The notes beneath the pieces are model-generated. The model was given only the letters and a program-made list of their open reading frames with translations, had not been told where the DNA came from and made no database searches. 64,000 bases of DNA from Streptomyces regalis (GTDB lineage Bacteria > Actinomycetota > Actinomycetes > Streptomycetales > Streptomycetaceae): NCBI RefSeq assembly GCF_001509475.1, contig NZ_LLZG01000002.1:1-64000 (forward strand), in the 5' to 3' direction. Below are positions 16,192-25,389 of this stretch, piece by piece (position 1 is the stretch's first letter; each line of letters begins with the position of its first letter). The position numbers were made by a program, and so were the translations under genes.

Positions 16192-16235
16192 GGAGCCGCC
16201 TTCGGGATTCGAACCCGAGACCTACGCATTACGAG
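16192..16235 (-). repeat. 44-bp att-like copy of the tRNA-Thr 3' half
   Basis: Forty-four bases identical to 25590-25633, covering the tRNA-Thr(CGT) 3' end from the anticodon loop through the T arm and acceptor strand. The rest of the tRNA is absent, so this is not a functional tRNA. It marks the far end of an element integrated into the tRNA gene at 25.6 kb. Confidence 0.95.
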
Positions 16236-16352
16236 ACCACGAGCACTCGTGTTATGCAGTGCCTCGCCATGCTGTCCGGTGACGTTTTTGCTGATCAGAG
16301 CATGTGCGCCAGGTTGACCTGTGCCACCCCGTGACGCACCGTCCAAAGGCGT

Positions 16353-16374
16353 CTGTCCACCGGCTGTCCACCGA
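16353..16374 (+). repeat. 22-bp doublet repeat, possible integrase arm site (left)
   Basis: Two 11-bp direct units, CTGTCCACCGG and CTGTCCACCGA, identical as a 22-bp block to 25368-25389 at the other end of the island. They lie 118 bp inside the att repeat, the position where tyrosine integrases have arm-type binding sites. Confidence 0.7.
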
Positions 16375-16540
16375 CGGGGCTGCTTGGCCAGCCGCCTCTC
16401 GCCACCCCGTCGCTTCTGAGGCAACCCACGACAGGGGCGGAGCCTGACATTAGGACGATGTCCATCATCCACAAGGAGTGACCGCGCGGCATGCCACCAT
16501 GAACGCCACAGCCTCCATCCATGAGGGGGGACCCCCGATC

Positions 16541-16579
16541 GAAACGATATCTACTACAGCCGATGAATGGTATCGTTTC
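16541..16579. promoter_or_regulatory. Inverted repeat upstream of vapBC
   Basis: GAAACGATA (16541-16549) and TATCGTTTC (16571-16579) form a perfect 9-bp inverted repeat separated by 21 bp, in an AT-richer patch 30-70 bp before the vapB ATG. Ribbon-helix-helix antitoxins bind such repeats to repress their own operon. Confidence 0.65.
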
Positions 16580-16611
16580 ACTAGCGGAAGCATCTCCGAG
16601 AGGATCTCCAC

Positions 16612-16866
16612 ATGGCCAGAACCGTCATCGACCTCGATGAAGACATGGTCACCGAGGCCATGCGCATCTTCGGGACCAAGACAAAGGCCAAAGCCGTCCG
16701 CCTAGCCATGGAAGACGCCGTCAAGAGGCACCTTCGGCAAGAGGGCTTCGACGCCATGGAGGCCGGCGAGCTCGACTTCAGCGAGATCGTCGAGAACACC
16801 GGGCCCCGCAACGCGGACGGCTCCCTCAAGCGCGACGGCGACCGCGACGGAGGCCGGGCCGCCTGA
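16612..16866 (+). CDS. vapB: VapB-type ribbon-helix-helix antitoxin
   Basis: An 84-aa antitoxin of the VapB/DUF2191 type. The N-terminal RHH domain reads MARTVIDLDEDMVTEAMRIF, then TKTKAKAVRLAMEDAVKRH. The C-terminal segment (EAGELDFSEIV) is the usual toxin-wrapping part, followed by a polar tail. Its stop overlaps the toxin ATG by one base. GAGAGGAT serves as ribosome site. It should neutralise VapC and repress the operon via the inverted repeat upstream. Confidence 0.85.
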   Translation: MARTVIDLDEDMVTEAMRIFGTKTKAKAVRLAMEDAVKRHLRQEGFDAMEAGELDFSEIVENTGPRNADGSLKRDGDRDGGRAA

Positions 16867-17285
16867 TGCAGGACCGCTACCTGATCGACAAGTCCGCCCT
16901 CGCCCGCTGGACGAAGCCGAACGTCAAGGACGTACTCAAGCCCCTGCACGAGCGCTACCTCCTCGCCGTGTGCCAGCCCACCGAGTACGAGATGATCCAC
17001 TCCGCACGGGACAGCTCGGAGGCGACACGGATCAGCACCTGGCTCCACGCCTTCGACTACCTCCACACCGACGACCGCGCCTTCGCCCGCGCCCTGGAAG
17101 TCCAGCGCCACGCTCTCAACGCGGGCTTCCACCGCGCCCTGTCCCTCCCCGACCTGCTGATCGCCGCCACGGCAGAACTGCACCGGCGGGCGGTCCTCCA
17201 CTACGACGGCGACTTCGACATGATCGCCTCCCTCACCGGCCAACCCACCGAATGGGTCGTCTCGCCCGGCAGCGCCGACCGATGA
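16866..17285 (+). CDS. vapC: VapC PIN-domain ribonuclease toxin
   Basis: A 139-aa PIN-domain protein. Acidic metal ligands are in place: D8 (YLIDKSAL), E40/E42 (PTEYEMIH), D96 (LSLPDLLIAATA), and D114-D118 (HYDGDFDMI). This is the layout of VapC endoribonucleases, which cut tRNA or rRNA. It is coupled to vapB. In the island the pair probably stabilises the element against loss or takes part in defence. Confidence 0.88.
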   Translation: MQDRYLIDKSALARWTKPNVKDVLKPLHERYLLAVCQPTEYEMIHSARDSSEATRISTWLHAFDYLHTDDRAFARALEVQRHALNAGFHRALSLPDLLIAATAELHRRAVLHYDGDFDMIASLTGQPTEWVVSPGSADR

Positions 17286-17313
17286 GAATGCCGCCCTTCC
17301 CCACCTCCGATGA

Positions 17314-17616
17314 GTTGTCTGGTGTCCCTCATCGAATGGTCGCTGGGGAGTTCGGCAGCTGGCCTGCGTCAGCGCACTGGTCACCCTGTACAGCCTGGCT
17401 CTGCGTGGATCCCTGCGGGTCCTGGGCTGGATCGCCGGGGTAAGCCTCGTCGAACTGGCCCTCGCCATCTTCTTCCTGGCGCCGATCGCAAGCGCCCCCT
17501 CCGCCTATTCCACCTCTGCTCGGGACGGCGACCAAGCCCATCGCCACCGGCCTGACGCTCCGTATCCGCCGGATTTACCTGATGGCGCTGGAGGACTGGG
17601 CCGCGAGTGGCGATAG
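17314..17616 (+). pseudogene. Membrane-protein remnant without a start codon
   Basis: A 100-codon open frame between stops contains one clear hydrophobic segment (VLGWIAGVSLVELALAIFFL) preceded by LVTLYSLALRGSLR, but no ATG, GTG or TTG start. It is probably the remains of a small membrane protein gene. No family is recognised. The surrounding 17286-17759 holds nothing else I can support. Confidence 0.35.
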
Positions 17617-17759
17617 AGCGCGTCCAGCTCACCACGGCTGCGGAGCGCTCCCGGGTCACGCACGCGAGCAAACTGGCCTGGCGGGACGCGGGGCTGTTGG
17701 GCACGACCAGCTACGGACCGCCCCGCAGCCGCCGCGCAGCCCCGCTCCGCTGCGGTCTC

Positions 17760-20700
17760 TCAGTCCTGGATGTACCGGACGATGACGCGCATGCGCGTGC
17801 CCCGCTCCGTTTGCCAGCTCACCTCGTCCCCGACCTCTCGCCACATCAGGGCCTTCCCCAGCGGGGTGTCAGGGCTCAACCGCTCCGCCTCGTCACCCGC
17901 GAGCATCGCGATCTCGTACGTCATGATGCCGGGCTCGTCGGGGTCCTCGACTCCGACGAGGCATCCAGGGACGACCATCGCCCCGCCCGTCAGGAAGGAG
18001 TCAGGGACCACTTGGTCGAGCAGGGCACGCAGGTGACTGCGCCGATCCTGCAGGGCCTGGCGCCGCCTGTCGTGATCGGCCAGCTGGGCATTCCTGGACG
18101 ACGAGTCCACGGCCACGAACTCCGGAAGCGCCTGGTCCAGCGCGTCCTGCACGCGCTGGAGCTCGCGCTGCACCCGTCGATGGGCGGCGACGCTGAGCCG
18201 GTCGATCGGGAGACGAAGAGACGCCCCGGAACCGCCGAGAACCGCGATTCCCGTCACGGGGGCGGGTTCGTCGCCGTGGGTCGGCTGGCGCGGCACCGCC
18301 GGAAGACTCTTCACCGGGGCCGGGTCAGCCACCGCTCGTGCACGCAGCAGCTCCGTCGTACGGCCGTCGGAAGCGCCGGAGGAGCCGGGTGCGTGGTGCC
18401 GCGCCAGCCCCACCTGACCGCCGTCTCCCAGCACCGGTACGTCGGCATGGGCGATCGCGGCGCGGATCATCGCGTGTACCTCGGGGTGGGCGACCCGCAC
18501 GACGGCATGCCCCTCGCGCAGGATGTCCACGGCGTCGGCCCCCGGGAAGCCTGGCACACCCGCTCTCCCGAGGAACCGTGCGGCCTCGGGCACGGTCGCC
18601 CGCATGCTGAACGCGTGCTGGGCTGCATTGACCTCGTCGCGGTGCAGCCGTGCCACGGTCACGAATTGGGGCTGCGCCTCCTCGGCGCCGTGCGGGGGAT
18701 GGAGGTTCACGCCTCCCCGGCGCGACACTTTTACGTGAATGCCAGCAGCGGCCAGCCCGTCACGAAGCCTTTGCCGCTGTTCATCGGTCCTCAGCCCGAG
18801 TCGGTCCGCCTCCAGTGCGAAGGCCCGCTGACTGATGACGCCCGCATTGGATGCGCCGCGCATCAGTCTCTCGATGACGTCGGGCTCCACGCTGCCAATG
18901 GGGGCGTCGTCGCTGTGGCCGGTAGGGACCGTAGGGCTGTGGCCGACCGGGTCCGTGTCGCCGTCGCGCCTGGAGACTGTACTGCCGTCGCTTGTCGGAA
19001 CCGTACCGCCGTCGGGGACCGTGCCGCCGTCCCCGGTCGGGTCCACAAGGTCACCGGTCGGGCCCGCAACGCTGTCCTCAGGGGCTCGGTTCAAGGGCGA
19101 CGCTGCCCGCAGCCTGCCGCCAGGTGGGTACGCCGCCGACTCGATGCCGAGTCGGTCGAGTTCCGCCCACAGCGGTTCGAGTGCCCGTTCCGGGTCGAGG
19201 AAGAAGCGGCTACCCCGGATGCGGACGAATGTCCATCCCACGCGCTCCAGTTCGCGCTGGCGTGCCGCGTCCGCGTCGGCGTTCTCCTCCGTGTGGAACG
19301 CGTCGCCGTCGCACTCCACGGCAAGGCGTCTGGTGCCGCCCTCGACGACGAGGTCGATGCGGTAGCGGCCGGCCGGATACTGCGGCCGCACCCGGTAGCC
19401 CCGGGCCCGCAGAGCCAGGTAGACACGCTGCTCGAAAAGGCTGTCGAATGCCTCGTGCGGAACGTCCGGCCGGACCTCGCCCAGTCCGAGGCCGTCCTGT
19501 TCCTCGGCCGGGCGGGAGAACCAGTCCAGATAGGCACGCCGCAGATCGGTCTCGCCGAGTTCCGTGAGAGTGAAGCTGTGGAACAACCACACCTGGTCGC
19601 GGGCCCGGGATGCGGCCACGTTGAGGTGCTGCCGGTTCAGGGAGCTGCTGAAGGAGCCGATGCGGCGCGGCCCGTCAGGGCCGGTGAGCGACACGACCGT
19701 ACTGACGAAGACGATGTCGCGCTCGTCGCCCTGGAACTCCTCGGCGTTGCCCACGCGCAGGCGTCGGCGCTGTCTCTCATCCAGCGGGATCCGGTCGGCC
19801 AGCAGGTCTTCGATGAGGTACTTCTGTCCTGCGCCGAGCAGGGTGATCACACCCATGGTGCGCCCCGCGTAGGCGGGGTCGGCGATGCACCGGGCGACCT
19901 CATCCACCAGCCGCACTGCCTCGGACCGGTTGACCTGCTTCTGCCCGCTCCCTTCGACGTAGCCATCGGGTACATGCACCGGGCGCAAGGGCCGCAGCCG
20001 GTCGGCACCGTACTGTCGCAACGGCTGGAGCCGGCCGCCATAGCAGAGCTCGTTGGAGAATCCGATGATCTCCGGCATGCACCGGAAGTGTTCCTGGAGC
20101 ATCAGCCTGCCGCGGCCTCCGGCCAGACCGGACGCGATGTCGAAGAGGCTGGCGGTCGGTGTGAACAGGTTGCGGCGGGCGGCGGGCAACTGGGCGAGGA
20201 GCCGTCGCTGGAGCGCGAACTGCTCGTCGTGGTCCACGCCCACCTGGGCGGGGCTGACCTGCTGGTCGTCGCCGACGACGATCACCTTCGCACCCAGCCA
20301 GGCGAGCAGCAGCGCCTCGGGGCCGGACTGGCTGGCCTCGTCGACGATCACGACGTCGAAGCGACCGGCTCGGTCCATCGGCACGGTTTCGGTCACCTGG
20401 TGCAGCGGCATGATCCAGGCGGGCACCGCCGCCTGGCTGGCCTGCAAACTCTCCCGGGCCTGTCTGCGGTAGGTGGCCGCGTATTTGCCGGTGCCCTTGC
20501 CCAGCTTGCGGACGTTCTGCTGGTACGAGGTGAGGGCCACGGCCTGGTCGTCCGTGAGCCGGGACAGACAGCTGAACCAGGCCTTGTCGGCCGCCAGCCG
20601 TTCCAGGCCGATGCGGATCTCGACGTCCGCCTCGGCGAGCAGCCTCATCTGCCGGGCCTCGGCCTCCGGGTCCGTCAGCTCCTTCATTCGGTCGTACCAG

Positions 20701-23573
20701 ACCGACCACGCCCACGCGGCCTCGAAGTCCGCGAGTCGGGTGTCCCACTCTTCGTCCTCGGGTGTGGACTCCACTCTGTCGGCGAGGTCTGGGAGTTCGG
20801 CCGCGGCCGGCCGGTAGGCGTCGTCACATGCCTTCTTGCGCGCGAGTGCCTCCCGCAGGTCGTCCACGTCGTTCACCGCGGCGCTATAGGCCGCCGGGTC
20901 GCGGGACTCGACCGCGGCGCGGGCTCGTTCCAGGGCTGCCGAGGCTCCCCTGCGGTGGGCCGCGGCGCGCAGTACACGCAGGGCGTCGTCGATCAGAGTG
21001 CGGGCAGGGGCGGCGTTCCTGCGCGCTGCTCTGGCCTTCAGGAGGTTTCGCACGGTGGTGGCCCGCTCCGGGTCGCCCCAGCCGACGCCGGCCAGCTCTG
21101 GTGCGGCTGCGGCTGTGCTGACCACGGCGTGGCGCATGTCGGCGAGAGCGGTCAGAGTGGTGAGGGTGGCAATGTCCTGGCGCAGGCGGGCGGTGCGCCG
21201 GGCGGTGGCCTGCCATGCGTCGTGGCCGTCGCCCCACTCCTGTTCGATGTCCTGGAGGTGCCGCTCCAGCGTGACGCGGTGCAGCACGGCGGACGCGGCG
21301 GTCGCTGTCTCCACGGCGCGGCCGTCGACGCGCACGGTCTCGGGGAAGTCGCCGACAGCCTTGCGCAGTTTGGTCTTCATGCCCAGGGCTCCGCGCAGCT
21401 TCGCACCGGACGCGAGCCCGTCCCGGAGGGTGCCGGCGAGACCGAGGGCCATCGGCACGTCGTACGCCTCCAGCCCAGTGACCAGGGTGGTGCCGAGGGC
21501 ACGCTCCGCCTCCTCGATCGTGGTCAGGGCCGCGATGGTGCGCTCGTGGCGGCTGCGCGCGCCGAGGTCCTGTCCGGCGAGGATTTCGTCACGCAGCTCG
21601 GCAGCCCAGGCGGCCTGCATCGAGGTGGCCGCCCTGGCTGCGGCAGTGAAGTGGTCGAGCGCGGTGGCCAGTTGGTCCTGCTGTGTTGGGGTGAGGGCGG
21701 ACACGGCATCGTCGAGGCGGGAGACGGAGCCGTCCTGCCGGAGCGCGGCGAGGTCGGCCTCTGCCGCCTTTACCGTCTCGACCGCCTCGGCGAAGGCGGG
21801 CACCGTGGGCAGCTGCCCGGGCTCGGGCAGCGCGGCGCTCACCGATGCGGCGAGAGCACGGTGCCGATCGGTGAAGGCGAGCGCCGCACGGCGCAGGCGC
21901 GTGAGCACCTCGGCATTCAGCGTCGGGGCGTCAGCGGGGACGGCGCCGATCCAGCCGAACCGTGGGTGTTCCTCGGCGAGCCGCTGGGCGATCCGGGCCA
22001 GGGTTCCCTCGTAGTCGCCGATCTCGGCCGGATGGTGGTATGTCTCCTGCTCCCGCAGCGCACGCAGCGCCTTCAGGGCGAGCGCCTGCGCGGACCGGGC
22101 GGATCTGAGGCGCTCTTCGTGCTCCTGGATGCGTCGCCGGTATGCCCGTGAGGAGAAGTCTCCCTGCCGGTCGAGGACGGCCTTGACGGACTGCTCCAGT
22201 TCCAGTTGCCCGGCTCCGTCATCGGTACGGCTCACGCACAGCTCGCGGATACCGACGGGGAGTTTGTCCTTGAGGACCTTCAGGGCACGTGCCGTATGGC
22301 TGGTGATCAGTACGCGGTTGCCGTGCGCGAGAAGGTCGGTGACCAGGTTGGCGATCGTGTGCGTCTTACCGGTGCCGGGCGGTCCCTGGACCACGACGAG
22401 ATCCCGGTCCCGCAGCCGCTCGGCGATGGTGCGCTGTTCGTCGTTGGAGGGCAGCGCGAAGTACAGCTCCGGCGGCGGTCCCGCGGCGTCACCGCTGCCC
22501 GGTTCCCCCAGCGGGCGGTCACCGCCCGCACCGGCGATCGCCCGCAGCAGAGCGGTGGGCTCGGCGCCTTGCTCGATGGACAGGGCGACGGCGCGCAGCG
22601 CTTCGAGCATGCTGCGCCGGGTGCGCTCTCTGAGCAGCAGCACCGGCGCGAAGCTGACGACCGGTAGGGCAGGGTCTCCCGCTGCTCGGTGCCGATTCGG
22701 TGCGCGGTCGTAGCGTCCTGCTTCGTGGGCCGCGATGATCCAGGTGGTGAGGGCCCGGTGCAGCTGGTCGGCGAGCTGCGGATCCGTGGTGTCGCCGGCA
22801 GCTTCCAGCTCCTGCCGTACAAGGGCACGAGTGTCCGCCCGCGCCTTCTGCCCGGGGTCGAGCATGGACTCCTCCAGCACCGGGCTGCCGTGCTCGGGAT
22901 CGGGTCCGACGGTGATGGCTCCGGTGTCGGGGTCGATGGTGATGACGGCCCGGCAAGTGACGAGATGGCGACGGATCGGCTCGCCCTGCGCCGACCAGGT
23001 GAGGTAGCCGAATCCGACGACCAGTTCGAAGGTCTCGCCGAGTTCGGAGGCGTCCACGCACAGGCGGTAGAGGCGGTCGTAGGCACGTACGACGGGCTTC
23101 ATTGCGCGGTCGCGACGTGCCCACCCTTCCCATTCACGCAACCAGGCACGGTACTGGGCGTACACGGTGTCACGCTGGGGCGAGTCGGCCAGGAGCACGG
23201 TGATGTGCCGGGTGCGTGCGCTTCCCTCCGCGGAGATCTCGTCCGCCGGTATGTCCGTCTCGGCCCGCGGCTCGGGGGGCGTTCCCCTTGCCGAGTCGCG
23301 GATCTCCCGGTCGTTCAGCCAGTGGGCGAGCGGCAGCGGCGGAACCGGCGGTTCGTGCCGTACGGGGCGGTCGGCCCGCAGCCACAACGGCGTGTCGCCG
23401 GGGACGGCGTCGGTGAGGAAGGAGCCGAACTGCGCGGGCAGGTCGGCGAGCCACACCTGATGCCTGGCGTCGTCGTGCGTGCGCACCGGCTTGGTGCGGC
23501 TCTCACCCACCTCCGCGAGGTAACGGAAGACGTGGCGGACAACATCGTCGGGCGTCACGGCGGATGCGGACAC
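17760..23573 (-). CDS. SF1 helicase with Vsr/DUF559-like nuclease and GreA-like C-terminus
   Basis: About 1937 aa. A UPF1/Dna2-like SF1 helicase core is split by a long coiled-coil insert: Walker A GPPGTGKTHTIANLV near residue 397, DEASQSGPEALLL (Walker B) near 1076, and LQEHFRCMPEIIGFSN, NAEEFQGDERDIVFVS and LNVAASRARDQVWL as later motifs. A PD-(D/E)XK domain of the DUF559/Vsr type follows near 1380-1470 (GRYRIDLVVEG, LAVECDGDAFHTEENAD). A polar linker leads to a segment faintly like sigma region 1.1. Residues about 1795-1937 match GreA: an antiparallel coiled coil, then SPDTPLGKALMWREVGDEV. The GTG at 23573 has GAGGTGG six bases upstream. The gene may be an anti-phage effector; the function is inferred only. 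Confidence 0.85.
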   Translation of the reverse strand: MSASAVTPDDVVRHVFRYLAEVGESRTKPVRTHDDARHQVWLADLPAQFGSFLTDAVPGDTPLWLRADRPVRHEPPVPPLPLAHWLNDREIRDSARGTPPEPRAETDIPADEISAEGSARTRHITVLLADSPQRDTVYAQYRAWLREWEGWARRDRAMKPVVRAYDRLYRLCVDASELGETFELVVGFGYLTWSAQGEPIRRHLVTCRAVITIDPDTGAITVGPDPEHGSPVLEESMLDPGQKARADTRALVRQELEAAGDTTDPQLADQLHRALTTWIIAAHEAGRYDRAPNRHRAAGDPALPVVSFAPVLLLRERTRRSMLEALRAVALSIEQGAEPTALLRAIAGAGGDRPLGEPGSGDAAGPPPELYFALPSNDEQRTIAERLRDRDLVVVQGPPGTGKTHTIANLVTDLLAHGNRVLITSHTARALKVLKDKLPVGIRELCVSRTDDGAGQLELEQSVKAVLDRQGDFSSRAYRRRIQEHEERLRSARSAQALALKALRALREQETYHHPAEIGDYEGTLARIAQRLAEEHPRFGWIGAVPADAPTLNAEVLTRLRRAALAFTDRHRALAASVSAALPEPGQLPTVPAFAEAVETVKAAEADLAALRQDGSVSRLDDAVSALTPTQQDQLATALDHFTAAARAATSMQAAWAAELRDEILAGQDLGARSRHERTIAALTTIEEAERALGTTLVTGLEAYDVPMALGLAGTLRDGLASGAKLRGALGMKTKLRKAVGDFPETVRVDGRAVETATAASAVLHRVTLERHLQDIEQEWGDGHDAWQATARRTARLRQDIATLTTLTALADMRHAVVSTAAAAPELAGVGWGDPERATTVRNLLKARAARRNAAPARTLIDDALRVLRAAAHRRGASAALERARAAVESRDPAAYSAAVNDVDDLREALARKKACDDAYRPAAAELPDLADRVESTPEDEEWDTRLADFEAAWAWSVWYDRMKELTDPEAEARQMRLLAEADVEIRIGLERLAADKAWFSCLSRLTDDQAVALTSYQQNVRKLGKGTGKYAATYRRQARESLQASQAAVPAWIMPLHQVTETVPMDRAGRFDVVIVDEASQSGPEALLLAWLGAKVIVVGDDQQVSPAQVGVDHDEQFALQRRLLAQLPAARRNLFTPTASLFDIASGLAGGRGRLMLQEHFRCMPEIIGFSNELCYGGRLQPLRQYGADRLRPLRPVHVPDGYVEGSGQKQVNRSEAVRLVDEVARCIADPAYAGRTMGVITLLGAGQKYLIEDLLADRIPLDERQRRRLRVGNAEEFQGDERDIVFVSTVVSLTGPDGPRRIGSFSSSLNRQHLNVAASRARDQVWLFHSFTLTELGETDLRRAYLDWFSRPAEEQDGLGLGEVRPDVPHEAFDSLFEQRVYLALRARGYRVRPQYPAGRYRIDLVVEGGTRRLAVECDGDAFHTEENADADAARQRELERVGWTFVRIRGSRFFLDPERALEPLWAELDRLGIESAAYPPGGRLRAASPLNRAPEDSVAGPTGDLVDPTGDGGTVPDGGTVPTSDGSTVSRRDGDTDPVGHSPTVPTGHSDDAPIGSVEPDVIERLMRGASNAGVISQRAFALEADRLGLRTDEQRQRLRDGLAAAGIHVKVSRRGGVNLHPPHGAEEAQPQFVTVARLHRDEVNAAQHAFSMRATVPEAARFLGRAGVPGFPGADAVDILREGHAVVRVAHPEVHAMIRAAIAHADVPVLGDGGQVGLARHHAPGSSGASDGRTTELLRARAVADPAPVKSLPAVPRQPTHGDEPAPVTGIAVLGGSGASLRLPIDRLSVAAHRRVQRELQRVQDALDQALPEFVAVDSSSRNAQLADHDRRRQALQDRRSHLRALLDQVVPDSFLTGGAMVVPGCLVGVEDPDEPGIMTYEIAMLAGDEAERLSPDTPLGKALMWREVGDEVSWQTERGTRMRVIVRYIQD

Positions 23574-24111
23574 AAGCCACCTCGCTGAACTGGTGGAACC
23601 AAAGTATGAAGAGTGTGGGCATCCTATGTGCGTGGCGTGTCCGAGAGGGCGGGGTACCGCCCTCTGCTGAGCTGCGATGCGCGTGATGGTCTGGATGTTG
23701 TCTTCGAGCAATGCTCCTTCATGCCCGCAGACTGGGCGGCGCGAGTCGACTACCTGGTCCGCCAGTTCGTCTACGTGGAACAGCGCCACCTCCCGCGCAC
23801 CAACGAAGCTGCTGCTCAGGACGCCCAGCCTTGCCCCGTACGGCGCTCCTGTTCTCGTAGTGAGAGACACCCCGCTCGGATCCGTTGTCCGAGGAAGAGC
23901 GGCGCGCTGCCCAGGCTGCCATGGGGCACCGAGGGCCGGTACGAACCGCAGCTGGGGATGGGCGGATCCGACGGACAGGAGGTCCCCGACCTCAGTCTCG
24001 CCGGATGCCCCCACATCCCGCCTACTTTTGCCGAATGCAAGAATGCGGCCCTTGGGTGGACAAGTGCATCGGCTCGGGGCGGGCACGAACACTGTTGGAA
24101 CGGGGGTAGCC
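23574..24111. other. Intergenic region between divergent island genes
   Basis: About 540 bp between the divergent helicase and zinc-ribbon genes. Frames are open on both strands but none has a ribosome site or recognisable protein; the upstream extension of the helicase frame here looks non-coding. The region must hold both promoters. It may also contain debris of a lost gene. Confidence 0.45.
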
Positions 24112-24942
24112 ATGGCGTTGGTTATGTGTCCACTGTGCAGCGACGACGAGGACATCGAGGTGATCCGCACGCTCGACGGCGGACGTCGTCTCGTGAAGCA
24201 CCGGTGCGGCTACGAATGGGAGCACAAGGAGCCCACCGTCCCTCAGAGGAACCCGCTCCGCACCTTCGCCGACCTCAAGGCCCGTTTCCCGAAACCCGAG
24301 GACGTCGACCCCGAGCAGTTGGAGCGCGTGGCCCGGCTGAAGGAGCAGTACCTCGCCGTCAAACCGGACTTCGACCCCGACGTGGCGGCCTACTGGTCGA
24401 AGTACCAGCAGATCTTCTCCCCCGACGGGCTGTGGGCATGCGATCCCAGAGTCCTCAAGGACTTCGCCAACTCCGAGGTCGGAGCCCGCCCCGGCAATCA
24501 AGCCACCTTCAACTCCGCGTGGAACGGCATGGGCGATGCCACGTCCGGGGAGGCGACCCGCAGGACGATCGAGTACCTGCTGTACGGCCCTGACGACGTG
24601 CCGCTCGAAGACCGGCTCCAGCATCTCCTGGACGGCACCAAGCCGTTCGCCATGACCGGTTTCAAGGAGGCCCTTCTCACGAGGGTTCTCTGCGTGATGT
24701 CCCCCGACCGGTTCCTGACGATCCTCAAGTACACGACGGAGGCGGGCGGCAAGCGCGAGATCGCGCGAATGGTCTACGGACTGGAGCTGCCGGCACCCGA
24801 GTCGGTGAACTGGACCCTCGGCCGGCTCATCCTCTGGAGCAACGACCTCCTGAATGACCTCGTCGGCCAGGGCTTTGCCAACCAGCAGCACGCCGCCGCG
24901 TTCCTGTGGTGGGCCAAGGATCAGATCGAGGGACTTCCGTAG
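24112..24942 (+). CDS. Zinc-ribbon protein of unknown function, divergent from the helicase
   Basis: A 276-aa soluble protein. The N-terminus has CPLCSDDED and, about 25 residues on, KHRCGYEWEH. These give three Cys plus His positions of a likely zinc ribbon. The middle is charged and helical (FPKPEDVDPEQLERVARLKE). The C-terminal 100 residues (GFKEALLTRVLCVMSPDRFL, then TILKYTTEAGGKREIARM) recall the helical region found before AAA domains in some McrB-like restriction proteins; that resemblance is weak. It is the only other large gene in the island besides vapBC and the helicase, so a joint role is plausible. Confidence 0.7.
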   Translation: MALVMCPLCSDDEDIEVIRTLDGGRRLVKHRCGYEWEHKEPTVPQRNPLRTFADLKARFPKPEDVDPEQLERVARLKEQYLAVKPDFDPDVAAYWSKYQQIFSPDGLWACDPRVLKDFANSEVGARPGNQATFNSAWNGMGDATSGEATRRTIEYLLYGPDDVPLEDRLQHLLDGTKPFAMTGFKEALLTRVLCVMSPDRFLTILKYTTEAGGKREIARMVYGLELPAPESVNWTLGRLILWSNDLLNDLVGQGFANQQHAAAFLWWAKDQIEGLP

Positions 24943-25367
24943 GTTGCCGTACATCGCTTGTGGGCCCTCGTAGCCCCCGATGGGCTCTGCGTGGCTGAAC
25001 GCGAGCACGCCACCAGGGTTCAGCCGCTTCGCGATGAGCTCACTGTGCCCGCGAAGGCGTCCACGACCGCCAGAGGGTCGTCCCGAGTCGCCCTACCAGA
25101 CGAAGTCCGGCTCACCTTCGCGCAAGTCTCCCTGCTCCAGTCTGCACGACGGCTCCGCGCCATGAACGCGGAGGGCGAGGTCGTCGCCCTCCGACGCTGA
25201 GCGCCACCCCCCGGCCGTTCCCCCATGTGTATCGCGGGACCGCCAATCCCGCTTACGGCTGTCGGAACGACACAAGATCGAGATCGCTGATCGCAGCACC
25301 CAGACCGCCCGACCGGCGCCAGAACCCGGACTCGGCGAGAGAACTCCTGACTGTCCATCACGCACCA

Positions 25368-25389
25368 CTGTCCACCGGCTGTCCACCGA
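25368..25389 (+). repeat. 22-bp doublet repeat, possible integrase arm site (right)
   Basis: Identical to 16353-16374 and in the same orientation, 200 bp inside the att copy in the tRNA. ACGCACC also precedes it, as at the left copy. Its presence at both island ends supports one integration unit. Confidence 0.7.

Noticed and set aside
16192..16235. A second tRNA-Thr gene.
   Set aside because: Only the 3' half is present; there is no D arm or 5' acceptor strand, so it is an att copy.
17607..22151. A 1500-codon open frame on the plus strand.
   Set aside because: It is the antisense shadow of the helicase gene; codon bias and all recognisable motifs are on the minus strand.
23574..24170. A longer N-terminus of the giant helicase, extending to an ATG at 24170.
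   Set aside because: The extension has no domain and non-coding composition, overlaps the divergent gene, and a GTG with a good ribosome site exists at 23573.
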